Counted from the stretch's first letter, positions 47,585 to 58,166 are shown. The stretch is 64,000 nucleotides of DNA from Metapseudomonas otitidis (GCF_900111835.1 NZ_FOJP01000001.1:1-64000), one strand, 5' to 3'. Made by a program: numbers and translations. Notes: generated from the letters alone by a model not told the origin.

Positions 47585-48169
47585 ATGCTGAAGCCGGGTG
47601 CGATCCGACTTGCCTTGATCCTGGGTGCAATGGCACCGCTGGCCGCCCAGGCCGAGCTGTACCGCTACACCAATGAAAAGGGTGTCACCGTACTGGACCG
47701 CCTCGGCGTTCCGCCGCAGTTCATCGACAAGGGCTACGAGGTCCTCAACGACCAGGGCCGTGTGGTGAAGACCGTGCCGCCGGCGCCCACCCTCGAGGAA
47801 CGCCAGCGCATGCAGGCCGACAAGGCCCGTGCCGGCTCCGATGCCCAGCTGCTGCGACTCTACACCAGCGTCGAGGACGTCGACCGCGCGCTCCAGCGCA
47901 AGCTCTCCGAGCTGGACGGGTTGATCACCGTGGCCAAGGGCAACCAGCAGTCCCTGCGTACCCAGCAGGCCAACCTGCAGGCCCAGGCCGCCGACAACGA
48001 GCGTGCCGGACGCCAGGTCCCCGAGGCGCTGGTGGCCCAGATCGACAACGTGCGCAGCGAGTACAAGCGCCTCGACGACGACATCGCCCGCTACCAGGAC
48101 GAGCGCAAGAAAGCCCAGGCGACCTTCGCCGCCGACCGCGCCCGCCTCGCCGAGCTGTTGAACCGCTGA
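47585..48169 (+). CDS. DUF4124-domain envelope protein with coiled coil
   Basis: 194 residues. A signal peptide (about 1-22, ending AQA) is followed by LYRYTNEKGVTVLDRLGVPP, the DUF4124 motif, and then by a long helical region (about 75-190) rich in Glu, Arg, Ala and Gln that is probably a coiled coil. I chose the ATG at 47585, 8 nt after AGGG; a GTG two codons upstream is also in frame. Function unknown. Confidence 0.8.
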   Translation: MLKPGAIRLALILGAMAPLAAQAELYRYTNEKGVTVLDRLGVPPQFIDKGYEVLNDQGRVVKTVPPAPTLEERQRMQADKARAGSDAQLLRLYTSVEDVDRALQRKLSELDGLITVAKGNQQSLRTQQANLQAQAADNERAGRQVPEALVAQIDNVRSEYKRLDDDIARYQDERKKAQATFAADRARLAELLNR

Positions 48170-48170
48170 G

Positions 48171-48614
48171 TCACTCCTCGGCGGCGCAGCGCTCGAAGCC
48201 TCTCACCTTTTCCCTCAGCCAGGTGGGCAAGGGTCGGCTCGTCCGCGTCGTTGCATCGGCGTGCACGTAGACGATCTCCCCGCTGGTCAACGCCTCCTCG
48301 CCCCGCCAGATGCCCAGCGCAAACGTCAGGCTCGAACCGCCCAGCCGGCGTGTCCGGATGCCCAGGGTAAGCGCATCGTCGAAGCGGGCCGGTGACAGGT
48401 ACTCCAGCAGGGTACGCACGGCGAAGAAGTCCCCGCCGTCGGCGATCAGGTCCTGTGGATAACGCACACCCAGCGCGCGGAAGTACTCGGTGATGGCGAC
48501 ATCGGCGTAGGTCAGGTAGTGGCCGTTGAAGACGATCCCCTGGGGATCGACCTCGGCCCAGCGTACGCGCAGCGGGTGAAGGAAGGTGAAGGCGTTCCGG
48601 TCGGGTGCGGGCAT
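48171..48614 (-). CDS. 4HBT/YbgC-type acyl-CoA thioesterase
   Basis: 147 residues. VRWAEVDPQGIVFNGHYLTYADVAI carries the D-x-x-G-x-V-x-x-x-x-Y hotdog-fold signature with the catalytic Asp in EVDPQG. It probably hydrolyses short acyl-CoA or hydroxybenzoyl-CoA esters; the substrate is not clear. The gene converges on the DUF4124 gene with 1 nt between stops. Confidence 0.88.
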   Translation of the reverse strand: MPAPDRNAFTFLHPLRVRWAEVDPQGIVFNGHYLTYADVAITEYFRALGVRYPQDLIADGGDFFAVRTLLEYLSPARFDDALTLGIRTRRLGGSSLTFALGIWRGEEALTSGEIVYVHADATTRTSRPLPTWLREKVRGFERCAAEE

Positions 48615-48723
48615 GGCACGGCTCCTGATGAGGGTGTGCCGAGCATTCCCGTCGGGGTGGAGGGATGCAAGCCGGATCGGGGAAATGAATAAGCCAGATC
48701 GCTCCGGCTTATTCGGGTGGTGC

Positions 48724-49644
<921 letters not shown>

Positions 49645-52269
49645 TCAGAACGGCAGGTTGATATCGGGGGCGACGGCGTAGAGCTGGGCGCGGAACACTT
49701 CCTTGATGCGCTCCAGTTCCGCCTCGGAGTCGGCCTCGAAGCGCAGCACCAGCACCGGCGTGGTGTTGGAGGCGCGCACCAGGCCCCAGCCCTTGGGATA
49801 GTCGACGCGCACGCCGTCCAGGGTGGTGAGGTTGGCATCGCCCCAGGTGCCGTCGCGCTGCAGGCGCTCGATCAGGCGGAACTTGCTCTCGTCGGTGACG
49901 GTGATGTTGATCTCCGGGGTGGAGATGTCCTTCGGGAAGGCGGTGAACACGTGTTCGGCATCACGCTTGTCCTGGCTGAGGATCTCCAGCAGGCGGGCGG
50001 CGCTGTAAATGCCGTCGTCGAAGCCGTACCAGCGCTCCTTGAAGAAGATGTGGCCGCTCATCTCGCCGGCCAGCAGCGCGCCGGTTTCCTTCATCTTCTT
50101 CTTGATCAGCGAGTGGCCGGTCTTCCACATCACCGGACGGCCGCCGTAGCCGCTGATGAGGGAGGTCAGGCGGCGGGTGCACTTGACGTCGAAGATGATG
50201 TCGGCGCCCGGGTTGCGGGACACCACGTCCTTGGCGAACAGCATCAGCAGGCGGTCGGGGTAGATGATGGTGCCTTCGTTGGTCACCACGCCCACCCGGT
50301 CGCCGTCGCCGTCGAAGGCCAGGCCCAGGTCGGCGTTCTCTTCCTTCACCTTGGCGATCAGGTCTTCCAGGTTCTCCGGCTTACCCGGGTCCGGGTGGTG
50401 GTTCGGGAAGGTGCCGTCGACGTCGCAGTACAGCGGGATCACGCTGCAGCCCAGGGCCTCGATCAGCTTGGGTGCGATGACGCCGGCCACGCCGTTGCCG
50501 CAGTCCACCACCACGCGCATGGGCTTGGCCATGGCGATGTCATCGCGGATCTGCTGGAAGTAGCGGTCGAGGATCTCGACCTGCTGGACGCTGCCCACGC
50601 CGGTGGCCAGGTCGTTGTTCTTGATGCGGGTGTGCAGAGCGGTGATCTGCTCGTTGGCCAGGGTCTCGCCGGCGACGACGATCTTGAAGCCGTTGTAGTC
50701 CGGCGGGTTGTGGCTGCCGGTGAGCATCACACCGGACTTGCCGTCCAGCACGTTGGCGGCGAAGTACAGCACCGGGGTCGGCACCATGCCGATGTCGGTG
50801 ACATGGCAGCCGCAGTCCATCAGGCCTTGGATCAGCGCCTGCACCAGCTCGGGGCCGGAGAGACGGCCGTCGCGGCCGACCGAGACGTTCGGCTCACCAC
50901 GGGCGAGGCTTTCGGAGCCGATGGCACGGCCTACCCAGTAGGCGGTTTCGGCGGTCAGGGTATCGCCGACCACGCCGCGGATGTCGTAGGCGCGGAAAAT
51001 GCTGGCGGGCAGGTTGGGGGCGGCTTGCGGGGTGCTCATGGCAGGGGTTTGCTCCAATCCCAGGAGGTCCTGGTCTTCGTCGAGAATGTCGATATCGAGG
51101 ATGTCGGTATCTTGGAAAAGCGGGTTGGCCAGCTCCAGGGGTTCGATCACCTTGGCCGGTGCGGCAGCCGGGGCTGCTGCAGGGCTGGCCTTGCGCTCGT
51201 CGCCGACGCTGGGCGCCACCGGTTCCGGTTTGCGCCGCAACTGCCGGGCCAGTGACTGGGCCAGCGCATCCAGCGCCGGCAGCCGCAGGCTGTTGGGTTT
51301 GACGCTTTTGCCGCTGGAGAGTTCTTGCACCAGTTGGCTGAGCTGGGTGACGTCTTCCCTCAGCTTGCGCTGCAGGCCGCCATGCACCAGGTACAGGCCG
51401 GCCAGGGCGCCCACCAGGGACAGCAGGGCGGCGAGTCCGAGCAGCGGCACCGGCATGCCCGAGCTGCCCAGCTGGCTGCTGGGCGTGAAGGTCAGTTTCC
51501 AGTTGGGGTTGCCACTGGCCACGGCGATGGGCGTGCCGTCGGCGGCACTGCCGCGCTGGGCCAGGGTCTGGGCGGGGGCGTTGCCGAACTGCTGGGTGAA
51601 CTGCAGCTGGCCGGTGCCATCCGGCAGCGGGGCCAGGGCGCTCAGCAGGCGCTCCAGGTCCACCACCAGCAACAGCGTGCCCTGGATCGGGGCGTTGTCG
51701 GCCAGGCGGATCGGCGCGGCGCTGTAGACCAGCCAGCGCTGGCCGACCTTGTAGGCCTCGGGTGCGGGCTTCTGCCCGCTTTCGGCGCGGCGCAGCATGT
51801 CCAGGGCGGCGAAGTTCATCGGCGCTGCGCGCTGGCTGTTCTGCTGGGCCTGACCGGGCAGGTTGAGGTGGGCATCCACCACGGCATTCCAGTAGCCCAG
51901 GCCGCGCTCGGCGACCTGCACGCGGGACGGGTCGCCGCTGTTGAGGGCGTCCGCCAGCGCCGGATTACGGGCGGCGGCGGTGGTGTCGGCAACCAGCTGG
52001 CCGAGGGCCTGGCGCAACGAGGCGCCCTGGCTGTCCGCCCAGGCCTGCGCCAGTTGGGCGCGCTGGGCTTTTTCGCCGCTGTCCACCAGGGTGAGCCAGA
52101 GCAGCGCACTGCCCGCGGCCACGCCGACGGCGGAGGCGATCAGCCCTGGCATCAGGTCGGTGAGCAGACCGCTGCCGGCCTTGGCGCCCTTGGCGGGCTC
52201 CCTGGCGTCGGTGGGGCTGGCCAGCATGCCGGTGTCGGTGTCCTTGGCATTGCGCTTGAAGAGTTTCAC
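49645..52269 (-). CDS. algC: Phosphomannomutase/phosphoglucomutase AlgC, long form with membrane N-terminus
   Basis: 874 residues from a GTG at 52269 preceded by GGGGGAGA, a strong ribosome binding site. The N-terminal 410 residues have two membrane helices (about 40-62 and 273-297) bounding a roughly 210-residue segment predicted periplasmic. From residue 411 the sequence is the classical AlgC (464 residues), with phospho-Ser519 in TGSHNP, the metal loop DGDGDR and GEMSGHIFF. AlgC supplies mannose-1-P and glucose-1-P for alginate, LPS and rhamnolipid. An internal ATG at 51039 would give the classical protein, but only GGAG about 12 nt away supports it. Confidence 0.93.
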   Translation of the reverse strand: MKLFKRNAKDTDTGMLASPTDAREPAKGAKAGSGLLTDLMPGLIASAVGVAAGSALLWLTLVDSGEKAQRAQLAQAWADSQGASLRQALGQLVADTTAAARNPALADALNSGDPSRVQVAERGLGYWNAVVDAHLNLPGQAQQNSQRAAPMNFAALDMLRRAESGQKPAPEAYKVGQRWLVYSAAPIRLADNAPIQGTLLLVVDLERLLSALAPLPDGTGQLQFTQQFGNAPAQTLAQRGSAADGTPIAVASGNPNWKLTFTPSSQLGSSGMPVPLLGLAALLSLVGALAGLYLVHGGLQRKLREDVTQLSQLVQELSSGKSVKPNSLRLPALDALAQSLARQLRRKPEPVAPSVGDERKASPAAAPAAAPAKVIEPLELANPLFQDTDILDIDILDEDQDLLGLEQTPAMSTPQAAPNLPASIFRAYDIRGVVGDTLTAETAYWVGRAIGSESLARGEPNVSVGRDGRLSGPELVQALIQGLMDCGCHVTDIGMVPTPVLYFAANVLDGKSGVMLTGSHNPPDYNGFKIVVAGETLANEQITALHTRIKNNDLATGVGSVQQVEILDRYFQQIRDDIAMAKPMRVVVDCGNGVAGVIAPKLIEALGCSVIPLYCDVDGTFPNHHPDPGKPENLEDLIAKVKEENADLGLAFDGDGDRVGVVTNEGTIIYPDRLLMLFAKDVVSRNPGADIIFDVKCTRRLTSLISGYGGRPVMWKTGHSLIKKKMKETGALLAGEMSGHIFFKERWYGFDDGIYSAARLLEILSQDKRDAEHVFTAFPKDISTPEINITVTDESKFRLIERLQRDGTWGDANLTTLDGVRVDYPKGWGLVRASNTTPVLVLRFEADSEAELERIKEVFRAQLYAVAPDINLPF

Positions 52270-52310
52270 TGAAGGTCTCCCCCGCGATTCATCCTGAGGT
52301 CAATGCGGAA

Positions 52311-52766
52311 TCAGCGGCTGCCCGAATGGCCGAAGCCGCCGGCGCCGCGCTCGCTCTGGCCGAACTCGTCGACGAGTTCGAAATGCGCTTGCACGACAGG
52401 CACCAAGACTAGCTGGGCCAGGCGTTCGCCGACGGCCAGGGTGAAGGCGCTCTGGCCACGGTTCCAGCAGGACACCATCAGCTCGCCCTGGTAGTCGGAG
52501 TCGATCAGGCCCACCAGGTTGCCGAGCACGATGCCGTGCTTATGGCCCAGCCCGGAGCGCGGCAGGATCAACGCGGCCAGGCCCGGGTCGGCGATGTGGA
52601 TCGAGAGGCCGGTGGGAATCAGCACGGTCTGGCCGGGCTCCAGCGTCAGGTCTTCCTTGAGCATGGCGCGCAGGTCGAGGCCGGCGGAACCGGGGGTGGC
52701 GTACTGGGGCAGCGGGAATTCGCTGCCGAGGCGGGGGTCGAGGATCTTGGCTTGCAGTGCGTGCAT
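52311..52766 (-). CDS. dut: dUTP pyrophosphatase
   Basis: 151 residues, the usual length. The five dUTPase motifs are visible: [35 protein letters not shown] and the C-terminal [10 protein letters not shown] arm. It cleaves dUTP to dUMP, feeding thymidylate synthesis and keeping uracil out of DNA. It lies 6 nt after coaBC. Confidence 0.97.
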   Translation of the reverse strand: MHALQAKILDPRLGSEFPLPQYATPGSAGLDLRAMLKEDLTLEPGQTVLIPTGLSIHIADPGLAALILPRSGLGHKHGIVLGNLVGLIDSDYQGELMVSCWNRGQSAFTLAVGERLAQLVLVPVVQAHFELVDEFGQSERGAGGFGHSGSR

Positions 52767-52772
52767 GGAGTC

Positions 52773-53981
52773 TCAGGCCTGGTTGAGGCGGTCGGCGATG
52801 AAGGCAACCAGCTGGCGGGCGATCTTGCCCTTGCTGGTCTGGGAGAAGCTGGTCTGGTGCAGCCCGCGATCGATGATGGTGATCGCGTTCTCCTCGCTGT
52901 TGAAGCCGATGCTGGGGTTGGCCACGTCATTGGCAACGATCAGGTCGAGGTTCTTGTCGCGCAGCTTGCGCGAGGCGTACTCCAGCAGGTTCTCGGTCTC
53001 GGCGGCGAAGCCGACGCTGAAGGGGCGATCGGGCCGGCCGGCCAGGGTCGCGAGGATATCGGGGTTGCGCACCAGCTGCAGCAGCAGGCCTTCGCCGCTG
53101 GTGGGGTCCTTTTTCATTTTGTGCGGTGCGACCACTTCGGGGCGGTAGTCCGCCACGGCTGCCGCAGCGATCAGCAGGTCGCAGGGCATGGCCGCTTCGC
53201 AGGCCGCGAGCATGTCGCGGGCGCTGACCACGTCGACCCGGTTGACCCGGTCGGGGGTCGGCAGGTGGACGGGGCCGGTGATCAGGGTGACCTTGGCGCC
53301 CGCCTCCACCGCCGCTTCGGCCAGGGCGAAGCCCATCTTCCCGGAGCTGTGGTTGGTGATGTAGCGGACCGGGTCGATATTCTCCTGGGTCGGACCGGCC
53401 GTGATCAGCACGTGGCGGCCGGTCAGCGCCTGGTGTTCGAACAGGTTGGCGGCCTGCTGGGCTAGGTCGTCGGCCTCCAGCATGCGGCCCGGGCCGACAT
53501 CGCCGCAGGCCTGGCTGCCGGCTGCCGGGCCGAACAGGTGCAGGCCCCGCTGGGCCAGGCACTGGGCATTGGCCTGGGTGGCCGGGTCGCGCCACATGGC
53601 CTGGTTCATCGCCGGGGCCAGGGCGACCTTGGCGTCGGTGGCCAGCACCAGGGTGGTCAGCAGGTCGTTGGCCAGGCCCTGGGCCAGGCGCGCCATCAGG
53701 TCGGCAGTGGCCGGGGCGATCAGCACCAGGTCGGCCCAGCGGGCGAGCTCGATGTGGCCCATCGCGGCTTCGGCGGCCGGGTCCAGCAGGTCGAGGTGCA
53801 CGGGGTGGCCGGACAGGGCCTGGAGGGTCAGCGGTGTGATGAACTCGCGGCCGCCCTGGGTCATCACCACCCGGACTTCCGCGCCCTGGTCGCGCAGGCG
53901 GCGGATCAGCTCCGCACTCTTGTAGGCGGCAATGCCGCCCCCCACGCCCAGGACGATGCGTTTCCGATAGAGCCGCTGCAT
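52773..53981 (-). CDS. coaBC: Phosphopantothenoylcysteine synthetase/decarboxylase CoaBC
   Basis: 402 residues. The N-terminal flavoprotein (CoaC) domain has [18 protein letters not shown] and the PAMNQAMW motif; the C-terminal CoaB domain has [25 protein letters not shown]. It performs two steps of coenzyme A synthesis. It is the first gene of the coaBC-dut-algC-argB operon and is divergent from radC. Confidence 0.97.
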   Translation of the reverse strand: MQRLYRKRIVLGVGGGIAAYKSAELIRRLRDQGAEVRVVMTQGGREFITPLTLQALSGHPVHLDLLDPAAEAAMGHIELARWADLVLIAPATADLMARLAQGLANDLLTTLVLATDAKVALAPAMNQAMWRDPATQANAQCLAQRGLHLFGPAAGSQACGDVGPGRMLEADDLAQQAANLFEHQALTGRHVLITAGPTQENIDPVRYITNHSSGKMGFALAEAAVEAGAKVTLITGPVHLPTPDRVNRVDVVSARDMLAACEAAMPCDLLIAAAAVADYRPEVVAPHKMKKDPTSGEGLLLQLVRNPDILATLAGRPDRPFSVGFAAETENLLEYASRKLRDKNLDLIVANDVANPSIGFNSEENAITIIDRGLHQTSFSQTSKGKIARQLVAFIADRLNQA

Positions 53982-54122
53982 AGGCCTGCCTTAGTAATAG
54001 AGGTGGAGTGGTGCGCTGCGGTGTCGGCGCCTCCCCAGGGCCGGATCACCGCGCAAAAAAGGTTGGCTAAGATAGCACAGCGCCCGCATGGGAACAGCGG
54101 CGCAGCCGACCAGGGAGGTGTC

Positions 54123-54797
54123 ATGAGCATCCGTCATTGGCCCGCAGCGGAACGCCCGCGGGAGAAGCTACTCGAACAGGGCGCGGCGGCCCTTACCGAC
54201 GCCGAACTCCTCGCCATTTTCCTGCGCACCGGGCTGCCGGGGCAGAGCGCCGTGGACCTCGCGCGCCAGCTCCTGGTCCAGTTCGGCGGGCTGCGCCCGC
54301 TGCTGGAGGCGGACCTGGCCACGTTTTGCCAGCGGCCGGGGCTCGGGCCGGCCAAGTTCGCCCAGTTGCAGGCTGTGCTGGAAATGGCCCGTCGGCACCT
54401 GGCCGAGGGATTGCGGCGGGATTCGGCACTGGAGAACCCCCGGGCGGTGCGGGATTACCTCAAGGCCCAGTTGCGGCACGAGCCCCACGAAGTGTTCGGC
54501 TGCCTGTTCCTCGATACCCGCCACCGGGTGCTGGCCTTCGAGGTGCTGTTCCGCGGCACCATCGACGGCGCCAGTGTCTACCCGCGCCAGGTGGTCAAGC
54601 GCGCCCTGGCACACAACGCTGCCGCGCTCATCCTCACCCACAACCACCCTTCCGGCATTGCCGAACCCAGCCAGGCCGACCGCGACCTGACGCATCGCCT
54701 GAAGGATGCGCTGGCGCTGGTGGATGTGCGGGTGCTGGACCACTTCGTGGTGGGCGATGGCGAGCCGCTGTCCCTGGCCGAGTACGGCTGGCTCTAG
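54123..54797 (+). CDS. radC: RadC family protein (JAB/MPN domain)
   Basis: 224 residues. The C-terminal metal motif [16 protein letters not shown] is the JAMM/MPN+ signature; the N-terminus has a helix-hairpin-helix-like region ([21 protein letters not shown]). RadC was named from a DNA-repair phenotype later shown to lie elsewhere; its biochemical role is unclear. Its stop overlaps the convergent next gene by 4 nt. Confidence 0.93.
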   Translation: MSIRHWPAAERPREKLLEQGAAALTDAELLAIFLRTGLPGQSAVDLARQLLVQFGGLRPLLEADLATFCQRPGLGPAKFAQLQAVLEMARRHLAEGLRRDSALENPRAVRDYLKAQLRHEPHEVFGCLFLDTRHRVLAFEVLFRGTIDGASVYPRQVVKRALAHNAAALILTHNHPSGIAEPSQADRDLTHRLKDALALVDVRVLDHFVVGDGEPLSLAEYGWL

Positions 54798-55354
54798 GCC
54801 GCGCTCGCGAGCTGGCGGCGAATGGCTGCCAGCATGCGCCGCCGGATCAGCCCGCTGGCGGGGCGGATGGCCAGCCAGTAGGGGGTGAACAGCAGGCGGC
54901 TGCGGCGATCCGGGCAGTGGACGCGCGTCTCCGTGTGCAGGCGAACACCCGCCGGGCGTGGTGAGCAGTGGAAGGTCATCACCAGCTTGGCGACGCCCGG
55001 TTCCTCATACCTCATGAAGGCCTGTGCGTCAGGGACCGCTTCCAGACCGAAATCCGTACGCCAGAAGCGCCCGATCAGGCCGTAGGCCATTGCCTGGTCG
55101 CCGTCGCGTTCCAGCAGTGTGAACTCATGCAGGCCGAAGGCCGGCCGGGCCTCCAGTGCGTTGCGCCAGCCCAGTCGGTTCGCCAGGCGCGCGGGGGCTT
55201 CGCGCAGGCGGAGCAGGATCCTGACCAGCGGATCGTCGTGGGTGGAGAGCTGGCTGGCAGCGTCCAGTGCCTGTGCAGCGGAGGTGTCCAGGTCGAGGTG
55301 ATGACGCTCGACGAACTGGAAATCCGGCAGGTAGCGCTCGGCCAGCTCGTTCAA
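54794..55354 (-). CDS. Conserved-looking protein of unknown function, TTG start
   Basis: 186 residues. The text has the pattern [16 protein letters not shown] near the start, [21 protein letters not shown] and [15 protein letters not shown] near the end. This layout resembles a group of SRPBCC-like conserved hypothetical proteins, but I cannot name the family with confidence. The best start is a TTG at 55354 overlapping the stop of the upstream binding-protein gene (TTGA), so translation would be coupled. Confidence 0.65.
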   Translation of the reverse strand: MNELAERYLPDFQFVERHHLDLDTSAAQALDAASQLSTHDDPLVRILLRLREAPARLANRLGWRNALEARPAFGLHEFTLLERDGDQAMAYGLIGRFWRTDFGLEAVPDAQAFMRYEEPGVAKLVMTFHCSPRPAGVRLHTETRVHCPDRRSRLLFTPYWLAIRPASGLIRRRMLAAIRRQLASAA

Positions 55355-56928
55355 GGCGCCAGCTCCACCTTGGAGAAGTCCTGCCGGCCGAAGGGGTTGG
55401 CCTCATAGCCGCGCACGTTGGCACGCACCAGGGCGAATGCCGTGGGGTGGGCCAGGGGCAGCCACAGGGCCTGCTCGTGGATGATCGCCTGGGCTCGGGC
55501 GTAGAAATCGCTGCGCGCCGTGGTGTCCGGCGTGGCCTTGGCCTGGCTGATCAACTGGTCGAGGTCCGGGTTGCAGTAGCGGGCGAAGTTCAGGCCCGAC
55601 TGCACCGAGGCGCAGGCGAATTGAGGCGTGAGGAAGTTGTCCGGGTCGCCGTTGTCGCCCGCCCAGCCCATGAACAGCAGGTCGTGCTCGCCGGCCTTGG
55701 CACGCCGGATCAGTTCGCCCCACTCGATGACGCGGATGTCGGCGCGGATGCCCACCTTGGCCAGGTCGGCCTGCAGCATCTGCGCACCCAGGTTCGGGTT
55801 GGGGTTGAGCACGCTGCCGGAGGGGCGTGTCCACAGGGTGGTGCTGAAACCGTCCGGCAACCCGGCTTCGGCCAGCAGTGCCTTGGCCTTGTCAGGGTCG
55901 TAGGCGTAGCCGGGCAGATCCTTGGCGTAGCCCCAGGTGGTGGGCGGGAACGGGCCGTCAGCCGGTGTGGCGGTGCCTTCGAACACGGCCTTTATATAGC
56001 TGGCCTTGTCGAAGGCGAGATTGATCGCCTGGCGCACCTTGGCCTGGTCCAGTGGCGGATGCTGGCTGTTCAGCGCGACGAAGGCGGTCATGAAGGCCGG
56101 GGTCTCCACGACCCGCAGGTTGCTGTCCTGGCGTGCCTGCCCCACATCCAGGGGCTTGGGCGACAGGGCGATCTGGCATTCGCCCCGGCGCAGCTTCTGC
56201 AGGCGCACATTGGCATCCGGGGTGATGGCGAACACCAGGTTGTCCACCGCCGGCTTGCCGGCGAAGTAGTCCGGGTTGGCGCTGTAGCGGATCGCCGCGT
56301 CCTTCTGGAAGCGCTTGAACACGAAGGGGCCGGTGCCGATGGGCTGGGCGTTGAGCTTCTCCGGCGTGCCGGCTTTCATCAGCTGGTCGGCGTACTCGGC
56401 GGAATAGATAGAAGCGAAGCCCATGCTGAGCATCGCCAGGAAGGTGGCATCGGGGTGAGTCAGGTTGAAGCGGACGGTGTGCGCGTCGACCTTCTCCACC
56501 GAGCGCACCAGGCCCGGCAGCTGCATGGACTGGGCGTGGGGGAAGCCGCTTTGCGCCACCTTGTGCCAGGGGTTGGCCGGGTCGAGCATGCGCTGGAAGC
56601 TGAACAGCACGTCGTCGGCATCCAGCTCGCGGCTCGGGGCGAAGTAGTCGGTGCGGTGGAAGCGCACCCCGGGGCGCAGATGGAAGCTGTAGCTGAGGCC
56701 GTCCTCGGACACCTCCCAGCGCTCGGCCAGGCCCGGCACCAGGCGGGCGGCCTGGGCATCGAATTCCACCAGGCGGTTCATCAGCACGTCGGCCGAGGCG
56801 TTGGTGGTGGTCAGGGCGTTGTACTGCACCACGTCGAACCCGTCCGGGCTGGCTTCGGTGCACACGCTCAGGTTGGCCGCCTGTGCCAGCAGCGGGGCGA
56901 ACAGCAGGGGGAGCAGGGCAAGGCGCAT
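55351..56928 (-). CDS. ABC transporter dipeptide/oligopeptide-binding protein
   Basis: 525 residues with a signal peptide (1-17, ending AQA). NLSVCTEASPDGFDVVQYNALTT, DADDVLFSFQRMLDPANPW, GTGPFVFKRFQKDAAI and NLAFDKASYIKAVFEG are features of the SBP_bac_5 family, closest in style to DppA. It would deliver peptides to a membrane transporter encoded elsewhere, as no permease or ATPase gene lies in the window. The ATG at 56928 was chosen to fit the signal peptide. Confidence 0.93.
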   Translation of the reverse strand: MRLALLPLLFAPLLAQAANLSVCTEASPDGFDVVQYNALTTTNASADVLMNRLVEFDAQAARLVPGLAERWEVSEDGLSYSFHLRPGVRFHRTDYFAPSRELDADDVLFSFQRMLDPANPWHKVAQSGFPHAQSMQLPGLVRSVEKVDAHTVRFNLTHPDATFLAMLSMGFASIYSAEYADQLMKAGTPEKLNAQPIGTGPFVFKRFQKDAAIRYSANPDYFAGKPAVDNLVFAITPDANVRLQKLRRGECQIALSPKPLDVGQARQDSNLRVVETPAFMTAFVALNSQHPPLDQAKVRQAINLAFDKASYIKAVFEGTATPADGPFPPTTWGYAKDLPGYAYDPDKAKALLAEAGLPDGFSTTLWTRPSGSVLNPNPNLGAQMLQADLAKVGIRADIRVIEWGELIRRAKAGEHDLLFMGWAGDNGDPDNFLTPQFACASVQSGLNFARYCNPDLDQLISQAKATPDTTARSDFYARAQAIIHEQALWLPLAHPTAFALVRANVRGYEANPFGRQDFSKVELAP

Positions 56929-57093
56929 GGCGGATTCCTCGGGATGCGTTGGCCAGGAGGCGAACGCTAGCCCAGCCAGCGCGGTGGGGCAATCGCAGTT
57001 GCCGACGAATGGTCGCCAGGGCGAGGCGCCCCGGCTCGCGGCGGAACGCACGCCATGGCCGAGCGGCAGGGTGTGGGTAAGTTGGTGGAGCCC

Positions 57094-57122
57094 TTGCTGC
57101 ACTAGGGGTGTTCTGGTATAAA
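57094..57122 (+). promoter_or_regulatory. rpmB promoter
   Basis: TTGCTG (57094-57099) and TATAAA (57117-57122) are separated by 17 nt, a near-consensus sigma-70 promoter. It would start transcription near 57129, giving a leader of about 140 nt before rpmB. Confidence 0.7.
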
Positions 57123-57225
57123 GCAGCGCTCTTTTCTGGGGCCCGGTCTTTCGCAATCACTGTGCGGCCGGTAAGACCCTGACGAGACGGGCGCTAAACA
57201 CGCCCACAATTGAGAGTTCAAGCGG

Positions 57226-57244
57226 CCAACCCATGCCGGGTTGG
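57226..57244 (+). promoter_or_regulatory. Hairpin in the rpmB leader
   Basis: Arms CCAACCC and GGGTTGG around ATGCC lie in the long 5' leader, 24 nt before the rpmB ATG. Such leader hairpins in ribosomal-protein operons can serve as repressor-binding sites, but this one has no known match. Confidence 0.35.
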
Positions 57245-57268
57245 GCATGAGGTTTAGAGGGCTGAGGC

Positions 57269-57505
57269 ATGTCTAGAGTCTGTCAAGTAACCGGTAAGGG
57301 TCCGGCTACCGGGAACAACATTTCCCACGCAAACAACAAAACCCGTCGTCGTTTCCTGCCGAACCTGCAGCACCATCGCTTCTGGGTCGAGTCCGAGAAG
57401 CGCTTCGTGCGTCTGCGCGTTTCCGCCAAGGGCATGCGCATCATCGACAAGCGTGGCATTGACGTCGTTCTGTCCGAGCTGCGCGCTCGCGGCGAAAAGG
57501 TTTAA
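57269..57505 (+). CDS. rpmB: 50S ribosomal protein L28
   Basis: 78 residues starting [20 protein letters not shown], with [20 protein letters not shown]. It has only one Cys, so it is the zinc-independent form. It is followed 10 nt later by rpmG, the standard pairing. Confidence 0.98.
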   Translation: MSRVCQVTGKGPATGNNISHANNKTRRRFLPNLQHHRFWVESEKRFVRLRVSAKGMRIIDKRGIDVVLSELRARGEKV

Positions 57506-57515
57506 GGAGCAAATC

Positions 57516-57671
57516 ATGCGTGAACTGATCCGTTTGGTGTCCAGCGCCGGTACCGGCCACTTCTACACCACCGACAAGAACAAGCGCACCACTCCCGACA
57601 AGATCGAGATCAAGAAGTACGATCCTGTCGTGCGTAAGCACGTGATCTACAAGGAAGCCAAGATCAAGTAA
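57516..57671 (+). CDS. rpmG: 50S ribosomal protein L33
   Basis: 51 residues starting [20 protein letters not shown], ending [11 protein letters not shown]. It contains no Cys, so it is the zinc-free type. AAGGAG lies 8 nt before the ATG. It is cotranscribed with rpmB and followed by an intrinsic terminator. Confidence 0.98.
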   Translation: MRELIRLVSSAGTGHFYTTDKNKRTTPDKIEIKKYDPVVRKHVIYKEAKIK

Positions 57672-57688
57672 TTGATCCGGCCCTTGCG

Positions 57689-57715
57689 AAAAGCCCGCCT
57701 CATAGCGGGCTTTTT
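57689..57715 (+). terminator. rpmBG intrinsic terminator
   Basis: Arms AAAAGCCCGC and GCGGGCTTTTT around CTCATA, beginning 17 nt after the rpmG stop. Confidence 0.93.
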
Positions 57716-57750
57716 CATGCCTGCGATTTGGTGTGCCAGGCGCAGGACAT

Positions 57751-57772
57751 AAAAAAGCCCGCTTTCGCGGGC
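57751..57772 (-). terminator. Terminator for the cupin gene
   Basis: Arms GCCCGC and GCGGGC around TTTC, preceded on the plus strand by six A, i.e. followed by six T in the leftward direction. It lies about 30 nt past the stop of the cupin gene. Confidence 0.88.
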
Positions 57773-57803
57773 CAGGGGTGACAAGCATCGGATGTCGGCA
57801 GGC

Positions 57804-58166
57804 TTATTTGGCCTGCTCGAAGATGACGTAGACCTTGCGGCAGGCTTCCAGCACTTCCCAGGTGCCGGAGAAGCCGGCCGGGATCACGAAGCGGTCGCCT
57901 GCGCGCACGGTCTTGGCGCTGCCGGCGGCGTCGCGGATGACGGAGACGCCCTGGAGGATCTCGCAGTACTCATGCTCGGTGTAGTTCACCGTCCACTGGC
58001 CGACCGCGCCCTCCCAGATGCCGACGTTGAACTGCCCGCAGGGGCTGCCGTAGTGGTTGCGCACACTCTGTTCGGGGTCGCCCTTGAGGATCTTCTCGGG
58101 CGCGGGGCGGTAGTGCTCGGCGGTGGCGGGGCTGGTGGCGAAGTCGACGATGGATTCGATGTTCAT
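57804..58166 (-). CDS. Cupin-domain protein (DUF861/EutQ-like)
   Basis: 120 residues. GIWEGAVGQWTVNYTEHEYCEIL and GDRFVIPAGFSGTWEV are the two cupin motifs with the metal ligands. Proteins of this (RmlC-like cupin, DUF861) type often accompany polyamine and amine catabolic enzymes; here it is divergent from the aldehyde dehydrogenase gene kauB. Function unknown. Confidence 0.85.
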   Translation of the reverse strand: MNIESIVDFATSPATAEHYRPAPEKILKGDPEQSVRNHYGSPCGQFNVGIWEGAVGQWTVNYTEHEYCEILQGVSVIRDAAGSAKTVRAGDRFVIPAGFSGTWEVLEACRKVYVIFEQAK

